From Nonomuraea dietziae (GTDB taxonomy: Bacteria > Actinomycetota > Actinomycetes > Streptosporangiales > Streptosporangiaceae): DNA of 64,000 bases. Where the stretch lies: NCBI RefSeq assembly GCF_014195505.1, contig NZ_JACIBV010000001.1, positions 5,704,001 through 5,768,000 on the forward strand, given 5' to 3'. Positions 7,379-15,625 of this stretch are shown one piece after another; the stretch's first letter is position 1; the number at the start of each line of letters is the position of its first letter. Under the pieces are notes generated by a model. That model made no database searches, was not told the origin of the DNA, and worked only from the letters and a program-made list of their open reading frames with translations. A program made the translations under genes and the position numbers.

Positions 7379-8689
7379 GTGGAACGACTGCGCGACCATC
7401 TCCTGAAGACCGGCTACACGATCGACGGCGTTCGTGAACGGCTCGGCGACATGGCGGCCTCGGCGCTGGCCAGGGAGGAGCTGGTCCCGGCGCTGAGGGC
7501 GACCAGGAGCGGCGATCCGCTCGACACGTTGATCCGCCTGTGGTGGCTCGGCGTGCCCGTCAGCGCGACCGGCCTGCCGTTCGAGGTGATGGAGTCGGGC
7601 CTGGTCGAGTTCGACGGCGACAAGGTGCGTTCCACGGTGCACCTGCAGCCGTGGGAGGAGCACTCCTTCGTCGTCTCCGACAGGAAGGTCAGGCCCGGCG
7701 ACCCCGCGCTGCGCTCCGACCACGTCGTCGGCGCGGGCGGCGCCTCGGCCAACCTCGCCCAGCTCGTCTCCCGCAGGCCGGTCGAGCGCGCGCTCGACCT
7801 CGGCACCGGCTGCGGCGTGCAGGTGCTGCACCTGGCCGAGCGGGCCGACAGGATCGTCGCCACCGACCTGAACCCGCGAGCGGTGGACCTGGCCCGCCTG
7901 AGCTGGCGGCTGTCCGGCGTCACGGACGTGGACGCCCGCGTCGGCTCGCTGTTCGAGCCCGTCGAGGGCGAGCTGTTCGACCTCGTCGTCTCCAACCCGC
8001 CCTTCGTGATCTCCCCGGGGGGCCACCTGACCTACCGCGAGACCGGCGCCGAGGGCGACGCCTTCTGCCGCGACCTCGTACGGCAGGCGCCCACCTACCT
8101 CAACCCCCACGGCCACGCCCAGTTCCTGGCCAACTGGCTGCACGTCGAGGGCGAGGACTGGCGCGACAGGGTGGGCGGCTGGGTGGGGGAGACGGGCTGC
8201 GACGGGTGGGTGGTCGAGCGCGACGTGCAGGACCCCGCCGAGTACGTCGAGCTGTGGCTGCGCGACGCGGCCGAGCAGGGCACCCCCGCCTACGCCGCCC
8301 GCTACGACGAGTGGCTGTCCTGGTTCGAGGCGAACAGGGTGGAGGGCATCGGCTTCGGCTGGATCACGCTGCGCAACTCGGGCACGCTCGCCGCCCACCG
8401 CACCCGCGACCTCGAGACGGCCAGGCTGCGCGTCGCCGAGGGCCTGCTCGACGAGCGCATCGGCGCGCCTGGAGCCGAGGACCCCTCACGCATCGTGCTG
8501 CGCCAGACCCGCGGCCTGCTCCGCAGCACCGACGTCGGCACGGTGGAGGCAGCGCTTGCCGGGGTCTGCGACGGCGAGCTGGCTCTCGGCCCGCTGCTCA
8601 ACGTGATCGCCGAGCTGGTGGGCGACGGCGAGCACCTGCGCGCCGACGCCCTCCGCCCGTTGATCGCCGAGGGCTACTTCCAGCTCTGA
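7379..8689 (+). CDS. Class I SAM-dependent methyltransferase (HemK/RsmC-like NPPF type)
   Basis: A 436-residue protein with an N-terminal helical domain (about 1-120), a methyltransferase core with LDLGTGCGVQVLHL (motif I, about 140-153), TDLNPRAVDLAR and the catalytic SNPPFVISPGG (about 204-214), and a long C-terminal domain. The NPPF tetrapeptide marks N-methyltransferases acting on amide or exocyclic amino nitrogens (glutamine, guanine, adenine). Actinobacteria carry a conserved gene with this three-part plan; its substrate is not established. It starts at GTG 7379 and ends overlapping the convergent sigma-factor gene by 16 bp. Confidence 0.82.
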   Translation: MERLRDHLLKTGYTIDGVRERLGDMAASALAREELVPALRATRSGDPLDTLIRLWWLGVPVSATGLPFEVMESGLVEFDGDKVRSTVHLQPWEEHSFVVSDRKVRPGDPALRSDHVVGAGGASANLAQLVSRRPVERALDLGTGCGVQVLHLAERADRIVATDLNPRAVDLARLSWRLSGVTDVDARVGSLFEPVEGELFDLVVSNPPFVISPGGHLTYRETGAEGDAFCRDLVRQAPTYLNPHGHAQFLANWLHVEGEDWRDRVGGWVGETGCDGWVVERDVQDPAEYVELWLRDAAEQGTPAYAARYDEWLSWFEANRVEGIGFGWITLRNSGTLAAHRTRDLETARLRVAEGLLDERIGAPGAEDPSRIVLRQTRGLLRSTDVGTVEAALAGVCDGELALGPLLNVIAELVGDGEHLRADALRPLIAEGYFQL

Positions 8690-9543
8690 CCGGCGAGCTC
8701 CTCCACGAGCTCCGGCCCCACGAAGGCGTACATCTCGACGATCCTGTCGTCCACGATCGTGAAGGCCAGCAGGGAGAACGGCCTGCCGTCCGGCGTCGCC
8801 GCCACCACGCCCGCGGTGCCGTTGATCAGCACGGGGTGCGCGCCGGAGGCCACGCGCGCGAAGGTCATCGCCTGCTCGGCCACGGCCGCGGCGCCACGCA
8901 GCACCGCCAGGTGACCGAGAGTGGCCGCGCGCTGCACGACGCTCGGGTCGAGCACCGCGACGAGCGCCTGGAAGTCGCCGCCGCGGGCGGCCGCCAGGAA
9001 GGCGTCGACCACCTTGCGCTGACGGGAGAGATCGCTGTCGGGCACCGGGGCCACCCCCTGCACCCTGCGGCGCGCCCTGCTGGCCAGCTGCCTGGTGGCG
9101 GAGGGGGCGCGTTCGACGATCGGCGCGATCTCCTCGAACGGCACCGCGAACATGTCGTGCAGCACGAAGGCGAGCCGCTCGGCGGGTGCGAGCGTGTCGA
9201 GCACCACGAGCATCGCCAGACCGACCGAGTCGGCCAGCATCGCCTCACGTTCGGGATCCCCCGGCTGATCGCCGGCCACGATCGGATCGGGCAGCCGCTC
9301 GCCCACGGGCTCCTCGCGCCGCTCGCGTGAGCGCAGCATGTCCAGGCACACCCGTCCGACCACCGTGGTCAGCCACCCGCCCAGATTCTCCACGTCACTG
9401 GTGTCGGTACGGCTCAGCCGCAGCCAGCCCTCCTGGACGGCGTCGTCCGCCTCGCTCAACGAGCCGAGCATCCGGTAGGCGACCGCCTTCAGATGGGTGC
9501 GGTGCTCCTCGAATCGCAGGGCCAGCTGATCGTTCGCGTCCAT
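8674..9543 (-). CDS. ECF41-type RNA polymerase sigma factor with SnoaL-like C-terminal domain
   Basis: A 289-residue ECF sigma factor. Sigma-2 (about 8-75, with AYRMLGSLSEADDAVQEGWLR) and sigma-4 (about 112-165) are followed by a linker and a SnoaL/NTF2-like domain (about 172-289) containing INGTAGVVAATPDGRP. That layout is the ECF41/SigJ group, in which the C-terminal domain replaces an anti-sigma factor. The family's WLPEP-like motif appears as ERLPDP, while the usual NPDKL near the end is GPELV here. It is divergent from a carboxymuconolactone-decarboxylase gene, the characteristic ECF41 partner, and the intergenic DNA holds a matching promoter. Confidence 0.9.
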   Translation of the reverse strand: MDANDQLALRFEEHRTHLKAVAYRMLGSLSEADDAVQEGWLRLSRTDTSDVENLGGWLTTVVGRVCLDMLRSRERREEPVGERLPDPIVAGDQPGDPEREAMLADSVGLAMLVVLDTLAPAERLAFVLHDMFAVPFEEIAPIVERAPSATRQLASRARRRVQGVAPVPDSDLSRQRKVVDAFLAAARGGDFQALVAVLDPSVVQRAATLGHLAVLRGAAAVAEQAMTFARVASGAHPVLINGTAGVVAATPDGRPFSLLAFTIVDDRIVEMYAFVGPELVEELAGQSWK

Positions 9544-9544
9544 C

Positions 9545-9571
9545 GGTCACATTCTCTCGTCGCGGGTCGTC
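9545..9571 (+). promoter_or_regulatory. Putative ECF41-dependent promoter
   Basis: GGTCACA at 9545-9551 and CGTC at 9568-9571 are separated by exactly 16 bp. This fits the ECF41 promoter pattern as I recall it (TGTCACA-N16-CGTC) with one mismatch. It points toward the decarboxylase gene at 9610 and begins 2 bp from the sigma gene's start codon. Confidence 0.7.
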
Positions 9572-9609
9572 ATGGAGGTGACAGGCCAAGAACACTGGAG
9601 GAACCACTC

Positions 9610-10065
9610 ATGAAAGCACGAATGGGCAACCCCGCCGTCCTCGTCCCCGACGCGATGCAGACCCTGTTGAAGCTCGGCAAGGTCGTGAAGAAGTGCGGTG
9701 TGCCCGAGATCACGCTCCATCTCGTCTACCTGCGCGCGAGCCAGATCAACGGCTGCGGCGTCTGCGTCGACATGCACGCCCGCGACCTCAAGAAGGCGGG
9801 GGAGAGCGACGAGCGGCTCTGGTCGGTGGCGGGCTGGCGGGACACGCCGTACTTCACCGACGAGGAGCGGGCCGCGCTGGCGTTGGCCGAGGCCGTCACC
9901 CGGCTGGCCGACCGGCCGGAGTCGGTCTCGGACGAGATCTGGGACGCGGCCGCCGATCACTACGACGAGCAGGCGCTCGGGGCGCTGGTCCTGGCGATCG
10001 CCACGGTCAATCTGTGGAACCGGCTCAACGCCAGCACCAAGCAGGTCGCAGGCGACTGGTCCTAG
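9610..10065 (+). CDS. Carboxymuconolactone decarboxylase family (AhpD-like) protein
   Basis: A 151-residue all-helical protein of the CMD/AhpD family. The peroxidase-type active-site segment is visible as INGCGVCVDMHARD (about residues 47-60), with the CxxC followed by a His three residues later as in AhpD, so a thiol-dependent alkylhydroperoxidase-like activity is more likely than decarboxylation. A GGAGG precedes the ATG at 9610. With the FAD oxidoreductase 11 bp downstream it forms the classic ECF41 target operon. Confidence 0.9.
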   Translation: MKARMGNPAVLVPDAMQTLLKLGKVVKKCGVPEITLHLVYLRASQINGCGVCVDMHARDLKKAGESDERLWSVAGWRDTPYFTDEERAALALAEAVTRLADRPESVSDEIWDAAADHYDEQALGALVLAIATVNLWNRLNASTKQVAGDWS

Positions 10066-10076
10066 AGGAGCGAGAG

Positions 10077-11360
10077 ATGACGAACATCAAGGGCACGATG
10101 CTCCTTCCCGGTGACGAGGGGTTCGAACAGGCGGCGAAGCCTTGGAACCTGTCGGTCGCCCAGCCGGTCGCGGCCGTGGTGGAGGCCCAGGACGCCGACG
10201 ACGTGGCGGCAGTGGTCCGCCACGCCAGGCAGGCGGGGCTGTCGGTGACGGCGCAGCCGAGCGGTCACGGCGCGTCGGGCGACACCGAGCGCGCGATCCT
10301 GCTGCGTACGGGCAGGCTCGACGAGGTGCGGATCAACGTGGACGAGCGGTGGGCCCGCGTGGGCGCGGGCGCCAGGTGGGGCCAGGTGCAGGCCGCCGCG
10401 GGCGCGCACGGCCTGACGGCTCTCGCGGGCAGCTCGCCCGTGGTGTCCGTGGCCGGCTACACCCTCGGTGGCGGCCTGAGCTGGTTCAGCCGCGCGTACG
10501 GCTGGGCCGCCGACAGCGTCAGGGCCTTCGAGACCGTCGACGCCGACGGCACCATGGCCAGGGTCAGCGCCGACTCCGACGCCGACCTGTTCTGGGCGCT
10601 CAGGGGCGGCGGCGGCGACTACGCGCTGGTCACCGCGATCGAGTTCGACCTCTACCCGGCCCCCGACTTCTACGGCGGGCGGATGATCTGGCACGCCGAC
10701 CGCACGGCCGAGGTGCTGGCCGCCTTCAGGGAGATCACCGCCGAGGCCCCGCCCGAGCTGTCGGTCTGGCTGAACCGGCTGCGCTTCCCCTCTGCCCCGC
10801 CCATGGTCGCCGTGGACATGACCTACCTGGGCGAGAGCGCCGAGGCGCAGTCCCTGCTGAGCCGCCTCGACAAGATCGACGGGGTGATGAGCGACACGCG
10901 CGCCGACATGGCCGTGGCCGACCTGGGTGACATCGCCGCGGAGCCCAAGGATCCCGGCCCCGCGCTGTCCCGCGCCGAGCTGCTGACCGGGCTCGACGAC
11001 GCGGCCGTGGAGATTTTGCTGGCCGAGCCGACCGAGCCGCTGATCAACGTCCAGCTCAGGCACCTGGGCGGGGCGCTGGCCGAGCAGGGGCAGGGAGCGG
11101 CCGCCGCCGTGACCGAGCCCTACCTGCTCTACATGCTGGGCCTGTCGCTCAACCCGCAGCTGGCCCAGGCCGTCACCTCGGCCCAGGACAGGCTCGTCCG
11201 TGCGCTCGACGGCTACGTCAGCGGGCGCAAGGCGTACACCTTCCTGGCCCCCGGCGAGCGGGCGGTGGACGCCTTCCCCGAGGAGACGGCCGCCAGGCTG
11301 AGGGAGATCAAGCGGGCACGCGACCCGCAGCGGGTGATCCGCGCCAACTTCCCCGTTTGA
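10077..11360 (+). CDS. FAD-linked oxidase (berberine-bridge-enzyme-like)
   Basis: A 427-residue FAD-dependent oxidoreductase. The PCMH-type FAD-binding domain covers about residues 25-200, with QPSGHGASGD (about 60-69) holding the His that often carries covalent FAD, and SVAGYTLGGGLSWFSRAYG further on. The second covalent Cys of true BBE enzymes is not evident. The C-terminal segment (RDPQRVIRANFPV) resembles the BBE-type ending. Strong RBS (GAGGAGCGAG) before ATG 10077. Probably co-transcribed with the AhpD-like gene under the ECF41 promoter; substrate unknown. Confidence 0.87.
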   Translation: MTNIKGTMLLPGDEGFEQAAKPWNLSVAQPVAAVVEAQDADDVAAVVRHARQAGLSVTAQPSGHGASGDTERAILLRTGRLDEVRINVDERWARVGAGARWGQVQAAAGAHGLTALAGSSPVVSVAGYTLGGGLSWFSRAYGWAADSVRAFETVDADGTMARVSADSDADLFWALRGGGGDYALVTAIEFDLYPAPDFYGGRMIWHADRTAEVLAAFREITAEAPPELSVWLNRLRFPSAPPMVAVDMTYLGESAEAQSLLSRLDKIDGVMSDTRADMAVADLGDIAAEPKDPGPALSRAELLTGLDDAAVEILLAEPTEPLINVQLRHLGGALAEQGQGAAAAVTEPYLLYMLGLSLNPQLAQAVTSAQDRLVRALDGYVSGRKAYTFLAPGERAVDAFPEETAARLREIKRARDPQRVIRANFPV

Positions 11361-11371
11361 TCGGGCGTTGA
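11357..11371 (+). repeat. 15-bp direct repeat, copy 1 (SARP-heptamer-like)
   Basis: The sequence TTGATCGGGCGTTGA occurs here and again at 14668-14682, on the other side of the large AfsR-type gene. This copy overlaps the stop codon of the FAD oxidase and contains one exact GCGTTGA heptamer, with a degenerate CGTTTGA 11 bp earlier. Confidence 0.8.
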
Positions 11372-11409
11372 TTGGTTTGCATGCGCGCCGGAGCACGCTC
11401 GAAGTCGTG

Positions 11410-11447
11410 GACACGCCCCGGGGGGTTCGAAAGAAACGGGGCGTGTC
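11410..11447. terminator. Hairpin downstream of the CMD/FAD operon
   Basis: A perfect 10-bp stem (11410-11419 with 11438-11447, GACACGCCCC / GGGGCGTGTC) and an 18-nt loop, about 50 bp after the FAD-oxidase stop. There is no T-tract, which is common for actinobacterial terminators. The rest of 11361-11624 shows no convincing gene. Confidence 0.5.
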
Positions 11448-11624
11448 GCCCGGCCGGCCGTCGATGTAAGGCGGCTAGCCGTCACGTGGAGCATCCGGAA
11501 AACCGGGCCCCCTGGCGAAGCGTGACGGGCAGACGGTCGGTCGGGCCAACACGCACCGCACCCGAAAAGAGACCCCGCCTTGATCAACCATGTGTGGATG
11601 ACACGTCTGGATGAGGAGTTGTAC

Positions 11625-14561
11625 TTAGGACTCGACGACGACGGGAGCCCCGGCGAGGAGGATCTTGAGGTCCCCGGCCTCGGGAGCTCCGAGCCTGGTG
11701 AGGATGTCGAAGGCCTCGCGTAGGCAGTCGGCGCTCCTGGAGGAGTTCCCCGTGCCTCGCAGGGCCCTGCCGAGCACCGCGAGCGAGAGTCCCTCGCCGT
11801 AGGGGTGACCTATGTCGCGGCTGACGGCCAGGGCCTGCTCCGCGTGGCGCACCGCGTCGGCGAAGCGCTCGGCCGTGATGAACGTCTCGGCCAGCCTGAC
11901 GCACACCCGCTGCTCCCACACCCGCTGGTTGCTCGCCCTGAAGAAGGCCAGGCACTCGGCGTGGTGGTGGACGGCCTCGTTGAGGCGTCCGACGCGCGAC
12001 AGCACGATGCCGAGGTGGTAGCGGGCTCGGGCGGTGCCCGCCCCGCTGCCGATCTCGGTGAAGATGGCCAGGCCCTTCTCCGCGGCGACGATGGCGTCGT
12101 CCGGACGGCCGAGGCCGAGATGGTCGCGGGCCGAGTAGCTGAGCACCAGCGCCTCGCCCGCCGGCACGCCGTTCTCCCTGTAGAACGTGGTGGCCGCGTC
12201 GAACCAGCCGAGCGCCTCGTTGTGGCGGCGCAGCCGTCCAGACACCACGGCCAGCGCGTTGAGCACCTCGCCCATGAGGACGCGCTCGTTACGGGTGGTG
12301 GACAGGTCGAGCACGAGCCTGAACTGCTGCTCGGCCTCGGGAAGCTTGTTGGCGCCGAACAGGGTGCGGCCGAGGACGTAACGGGCGCGCAGCTCGCTGC
12401 CCTCGTCGCCGATCTTGATGGCGGTGGCCAGGGTGGCCCTGGCGGCCAGGTCGAACTCCCGGGCGTGGGTGCCGGACTCCAGCAGCGGTTCCATGGCCAC
12501 GATGAGATCGGCGGCCGGCAGCAGCTGCTCGGCGGCGCGCGAGAACTCGGCGGCCTGCCCGATCACCGCGAACAGGTTGTCGCCTTCGGAGATGAGCCAG
12601 GCCACGGCGTCGTCGGCCGAGGCGAACGTGCGCCCGCTGCCGACCACGACCAGATTGTCGGCGATCATGCTGCCCTCATAGGCGAGCCGGTGCGCCGACT
12701 GGGCCGAGGCCAGGTAGAAGCCGAGCAGCCGCCTCAGCGCCATGGTTCTGGCCTGGGGCTGCTCGGTCTTGTCCATGGTCCGCCTGGCGAAGAGCTTGAG
12801 CAGGTCGTGGAAGCGGTAGCGGCCTGGCGCGTGCGCTTCCAGGAGGCTGGCGTCCACCAGCGACTCCAGCAGATCCTCGGTCTCGAGCGCGGGAAGCGCC
12901 AGGACCGCGGCCGCCGCCCCTGTCGAGATGTCGGGCCCGTTCGGCAGGCTGAGCAACCTGAAGGCGCGGGCCTGGGCGGCGTCGAGCTGGCCGTACCCGA
13001 GGGCGAAGGTGGCCTCCACGGCCAGGTCGCCCACGCGCAGCTCGTCGAGGCGGCGCTGCTCGTCGGCCAGGCGCGGCGCCAGCGAGGCGACCGTCCACGA
13101 GGGCCTCGCGGCCAGCCTGGCGGCGACGATCCGCACGGCCAGCGGCAGGAAGCCGCAGGCCGCGACGACGTCCATCGCCGCGGCCCGCTCGGCGGCCACC
13201 CGCTCGGGGCCCGCCACGGTGGCGAACAGCGACAGCGCCTCGTCGGGCTCCATCACGTCGAGGTCGATCAGCCTGGCCGAGGGCAGGTCGGCCAGCTTCA
13301 CCCTGCTGGTGACCATCGCCGCGCACCCGGGCGAGCCAGGCAGCAGCTGGCTGACCTGCCGGGTGTCGCGCGCGTTGTCGAGCAGCACCAGGATGCGCCG
13401 GTCGGCCAGCAGCGAGCGGTAGAGGGCGGCCCGCTCGGACAGCCCCTCGGGGATGACGTCAGGCGGGATGCCGAGCGCGCGTAGGAACGCTCCCAGCGTC
13501 GACTCGGGCGCCGTCGCCTCGTCGGTGAAGCCGCGCAGGTCGGCGTAGAGCTGGCCGTCGGGGAACAGGTCGTCGCACGCGTGCGCCACGTGGACGGCGA
13601 GCGCGGTCTTGCCGACCCCGCCGATGCCGCAGATCGTCGCCACGGGGACGCTGTCGGTCTGGGTGGACAGCATCGTCCTCAGCCTGGCGACGAGCTCCCT
13701 ACGCCCGGTGAAGTCGTTGACGGCGGCGGGCAGCTGCGCGGGGCGAGGCAGGTCGTGGACGCTCTCCTGCTCCTCGGCGACGGGCTCGTCCACCGCGAGG
13801 CCGGGGTCGGCGGAGAGGATCTTGTGGTGCAGGGCGGCCAGCTCGGGCCCTGGCTCGATGCCCAGCTCCTCGATGAGGGCGTCGCGGGTGTCGGTGAACA
13901 CCGCGAGCGCGTCGCCCTGCCGTCCGCACCGGTAGTAGGCCAGCATGAGCTGGGCGCGCAGCCGCTCACGCAGCGGGTGGTCGGCGGTGAGCGCGATGAG
14001 CTCGGAGACCACCGAGGCGTGCCTGCCGAGCTCCAGGTCGAGATCCATGAGCTGCTCGATCGCGCTGATGCGGCACTCGATCAGCCGGTCGCGCTGGTGC
14101 TCGGCGTAGGGGCCGACGGCTCCGGCCAGCGGCTCGCCCTCCCACAGCGCCAGAGCGGCTCGCAGGCTGTCGGCGGCCTCGCCCGGCCTGCCGGCCTTGC
14201 GCATCGACTCGGCCTCCTGGACCCCTCGCTCGAAGAGCGTCAGGTCGAGGGCGGAGGTGCGCAGCGCGTAACCCTTGCCGACGGAGGTGAGCAGCTCAGG
14301 GCGTGAGCGCGGTGAGCGATCGGGCTCGAGGACCGTGCGTAACCGCGAGACGTACGTGCGCAGCGCGCCCAGAGCCCTCGGTGGCGCGTCCTCGCCCCAC
14401 ACCGCGTCGATCATCTCGGTCGGGGTGACCGCGCGCCCCTCCCTGAGGAGCAGCATCGCGAGGATCGAACGCTGAAGCGGAGTGCCGAGATCGAGTTCGT
14501 CGCCCCCACGCCACGCGCGGATGGGACCGAGCACGGCGAAACGTAGTCCCTCACCAGCCAT
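11625..14561 (-). CDS. AfsR-type SARP regulator with NB-ARC and TPR domains
   Basis: A 978-residue transcriptional activator. Order of domains: OmpR-like winged helix (about 7-90), bacterial transcriptional activation domain (about 95-240, with FERGVQEAESM and LAALHHKIL), NB-ARC ATPase (P-loop GIGGVGKTALAVHVAH about 308-323; Walker B RILVLLDN; CGFLPLAVRIV in place of GLPLA), then TPR-like helical repeats to the end. SARPs of this size resemble AfsR and large pathway activators of antibiotic clusters. ATG 14561 is chosen because GGAG lies nine bases before it and the winged-helix domain begins MAGEGLRFAVLGPIRAW; the frame extends up to 14627. SARP-like heptamers lie upstream. Confidence 0.9.
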   Translation of the reverse strand: MAGEGLRFAVLGPIRAWRGGDELDLGTPLQRSILAMLLLREGRAVTPTEMIDAVWGEDAPPRALGALRTYVSRLRTVLEPDRSPRSRPELLTSVGKGYALRTSALDLTLFERGVQEAESMRKAGRPGEAADSLRAALALWEGEPLAGAVGPYAEHQRDRLIECRISAIEQLMDLDLELGRHASVVSELIALTADHPLRERLRAQLMLAYYRCGRQGDALAVFTDTRDALIEELGIEPGPELAALHHKILSADPGLAVDEPVAEEQESVHDLPRPAQLPAAVNDFTGRRELVARLRTMLSTQTDSVPVATICGIGGVGKTALAVHVAHACDDLFPDGQLYADLRGFTDEATAPESTLGAFLRALGIPPDVIPEGLSERAALYRSLLADRRILVLLDNARDTRQVSQLLPGSPGCAAMVTSRVKLADLPSARLIDLDVMEPDEALSLFATVAGPERVAAERAAAMDVVAACGFLPLAVRIVAARLAARPSWTVASLAPRLADEQRRLDELRVGDLAVEATFALGYGQLDAAQARAFRLLSLPNGPDISTGAAAAVLALPALETEDLLESLVDASLLEAHAPGRYRFHDLLKLFARRTMDKTEQPQARTMALRRLLGFYLASAQSAHRLAYEGSMIADNLVVVGSGRTFASADDAVAWLISEGDNLFAVIGQAAEFSRAAEQLLPAADLIVAMEPLLESGTHAREFDLAARATLATAIKIGDEGSELRARYVLGRTLFGANKLPEAEQQFRLVLDLSTTRNERVLMGEVLNALAVVSGRLRRHNEALGWFDAATTFYRENGVPAGEALVLSYSARDHLGLGRPDDAIVAAEKGLAIFTEIGSGAGTARARYHLGIVLSRVGRLNEAVHHHAECLAFFRASNQRVWEQRVCVRLAETFITAERFADAVRHAEQALAVSRDIGHPYGEGLSLAVLGRALRGTGNSSRSADCLREAFDILTRLGAPEAGDLKILLAGAPVVVES

Positions 14562-14653
14562 GCCTTGAGTCTCCAACGCAATGGAACAATTTGCTACCAA
14601 TGATAGGTCCATGACCTCGCTCCCCATAGAGGCAGGTCACTTCGTTAACCAAA

Positions 14654-14682
14654 GCGTTGATTCCGCGTTGATCGGGCGTTGA
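14654..14682 (-). promoter_or_regulatory. Three SARP-like direct heptamers upstream of the AfsR-type gene
   Basis: GCGTTGA (TCAACGC on the coding strand of the regulator) occurs at 14654-14660, 14665-14671 and 14676-14682, each start exactly 11 bp after the previous one. SARPs bind heptamer direct repeats with an 11-bp period next to the promoter. The array lies 93-121 bp before the preferred start (27-55 bp before the upstream ATG), suggesting autoregulation or control by another SARP. Confidence 0.7.
14668..14682 (+). repeat. 15-bp direct repeat, copy 2
   Basis: Exact second copy of TTGATCGGGCGTTGA (first copy 11357-11371). It spans the last two SARP-like heptamers. Confidence 0.8.
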
Positions 14683-14767
14683 GCCCTCCGGCGGATGCTT
14701 GTGCTCACAAGGGCATGACCCAGTTCAACGGGGGCGGTCGTGCCTTTCAGGCCCAGAAAGAACACCA

Positions 14768-14796
14768 GGCCCTGCCCGACGCAAGCGGGCAGGGCC
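14768..14796. terminator. Strong hairpin terminator after the GNAT gene
   Basis: A perfect 11-bp GC stem (14768-14778 with 14786-14796) and a 7-nt loop, 33 bp downstream of the GNAT stop. On the minus strand it is followed by a T-richer stretch, so it most likely ends the acetyltransferase transcript. Confidence 0.75.
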
Positions 14797-14828
14797 TTCG
14801 TGTCCGAGTTCTGTTCGTAGGAACGTAT

Positions 14829-15479
14829 TTATGCGGCTTCGACGAGACCGAGTCTCTGAGCCATCCGTTCTCGAACCATGGGCCACTCCGAGCTCAGGAT
14901 CGAGTAGTAGGCGGTATCTCGGACCGTATCGTCGGCGCCTCGGCTGTCTGCCCGTCGCACACCGTCAAGGTGCGCGCCGAGAGCCTCGATCGCGGCCCGG
15001 GATCGCGTGTTGCGAACGTCTGCTTTGAGAGTGATGCGGTGGACGCCCCAGGTGTCGAAGGCCAGCGAGAGCATCAGGAACTTGCTCTCCCTGTTCACGC
15101 CTGTGCCCTGCGCCGCAGCGGAGAGCCAGGTGTAGCCGATGTCGGCGACGGAAGGGACTTCGCCCACCGCGCCACGCGTGCCCGGAGGCCAGGGCATGGG
15201 GCCCTGCCAGTACTCCAGGTGCATGAGGCGGGTGGCACCGACGACGCGGTCGGTGTGGAGCCACCGGATGGCGAAAGGCATCGTCCGGCCTTCCGCCTGC
15301 TCAGCCATAGCGGCCTCCACGTAGGAGACCATCTCTTCCCGCCCATCGGGAACACGAGTGAAGGCATACGTGGAGCGGTCTTCACTCGCCGCGGCGACGA
15401 GGTCATCGACCGCCGCGAGGCTGAGAGGTTCCAGGCGCACGAGGCGCCCGGACAGGGTGACAAAAGCGGGCATGAGCAC
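14829..15479 (-). CDS. GNAT acetyltransferase (RimJ/RimL-like)
   Basis: A 216-residue GNAT of the RimJ/RimL type. It opens with VTLSGRLVRLEPLSLAAVDDL, a standard start for this group, and shows IGYTWLSAAAQGTGVNRESKFLML (motif A with the Q-G-T-G-V-N loop) and the C-terminal TLKADVRNTRSRAAIEALGAHLDGVRR split into conserved N-x-R-S and A-I-E-x-L-G blocks. These usually acetylate N-terminal alpha-amino groups or small amines. Start is GTG 15479, with ATG 15473 as alternative; no RBS is apparent. A terminator follows the stop. Confidence 0.83.
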   Translation of the reverse strand: MLMPAFVTLSGRLVRLEPLSLAAVDDLVAAASEDRSTYAFTRVPDGREEMVSYVEAAMAEQAEGRTMPFAIRWLHTDRVVGATRLMHLEYWQGPMPWPPGTRGAVGEVPSVADIGYTWLSAAAQGTGVNRESKFLMLSLAFDTWGVHRITLKADVRNTRSRAAIEALGAHLDGVRRADSRGADDTVRDTAYYSILSSEWPMVRERMAQRLGLVEAA

Positions 15480-15625
15480 ATGATGGGGCTTGCGCGCCCC
15501 ACGAGATACCAGGACTCACGGGCTATCTTTTGCAGCTTTCTGCAGTGATGCCGTTTCCCCAGGTCAAGGGGCTGATCGTAGGGCTCTGCGATCAGCCTGA
15601 GGAGCAAAGTTTGCCAAACCGATGC

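Noticed and set aside
7300..8398. Upstream extension of the zinc-ribbon frame across the methyltransferase gene
   Set aside because: Antisense to a well-defined methyltransferase; the CxxC protein has its own start and RBS at 7285.
11415..11445. GGTTCGAA, like a tRNA T-loop
   Set aside because: It is the loop of a simple 10-bp hairpin after an operon; no other tRNA parts are present.
11372..11614. 80-codon plus-strand frame in the gap after the FAD oxidase
   Set aside because: No RBS, contains a terminator-like hairpin, and the translation has no recognisable pattern.
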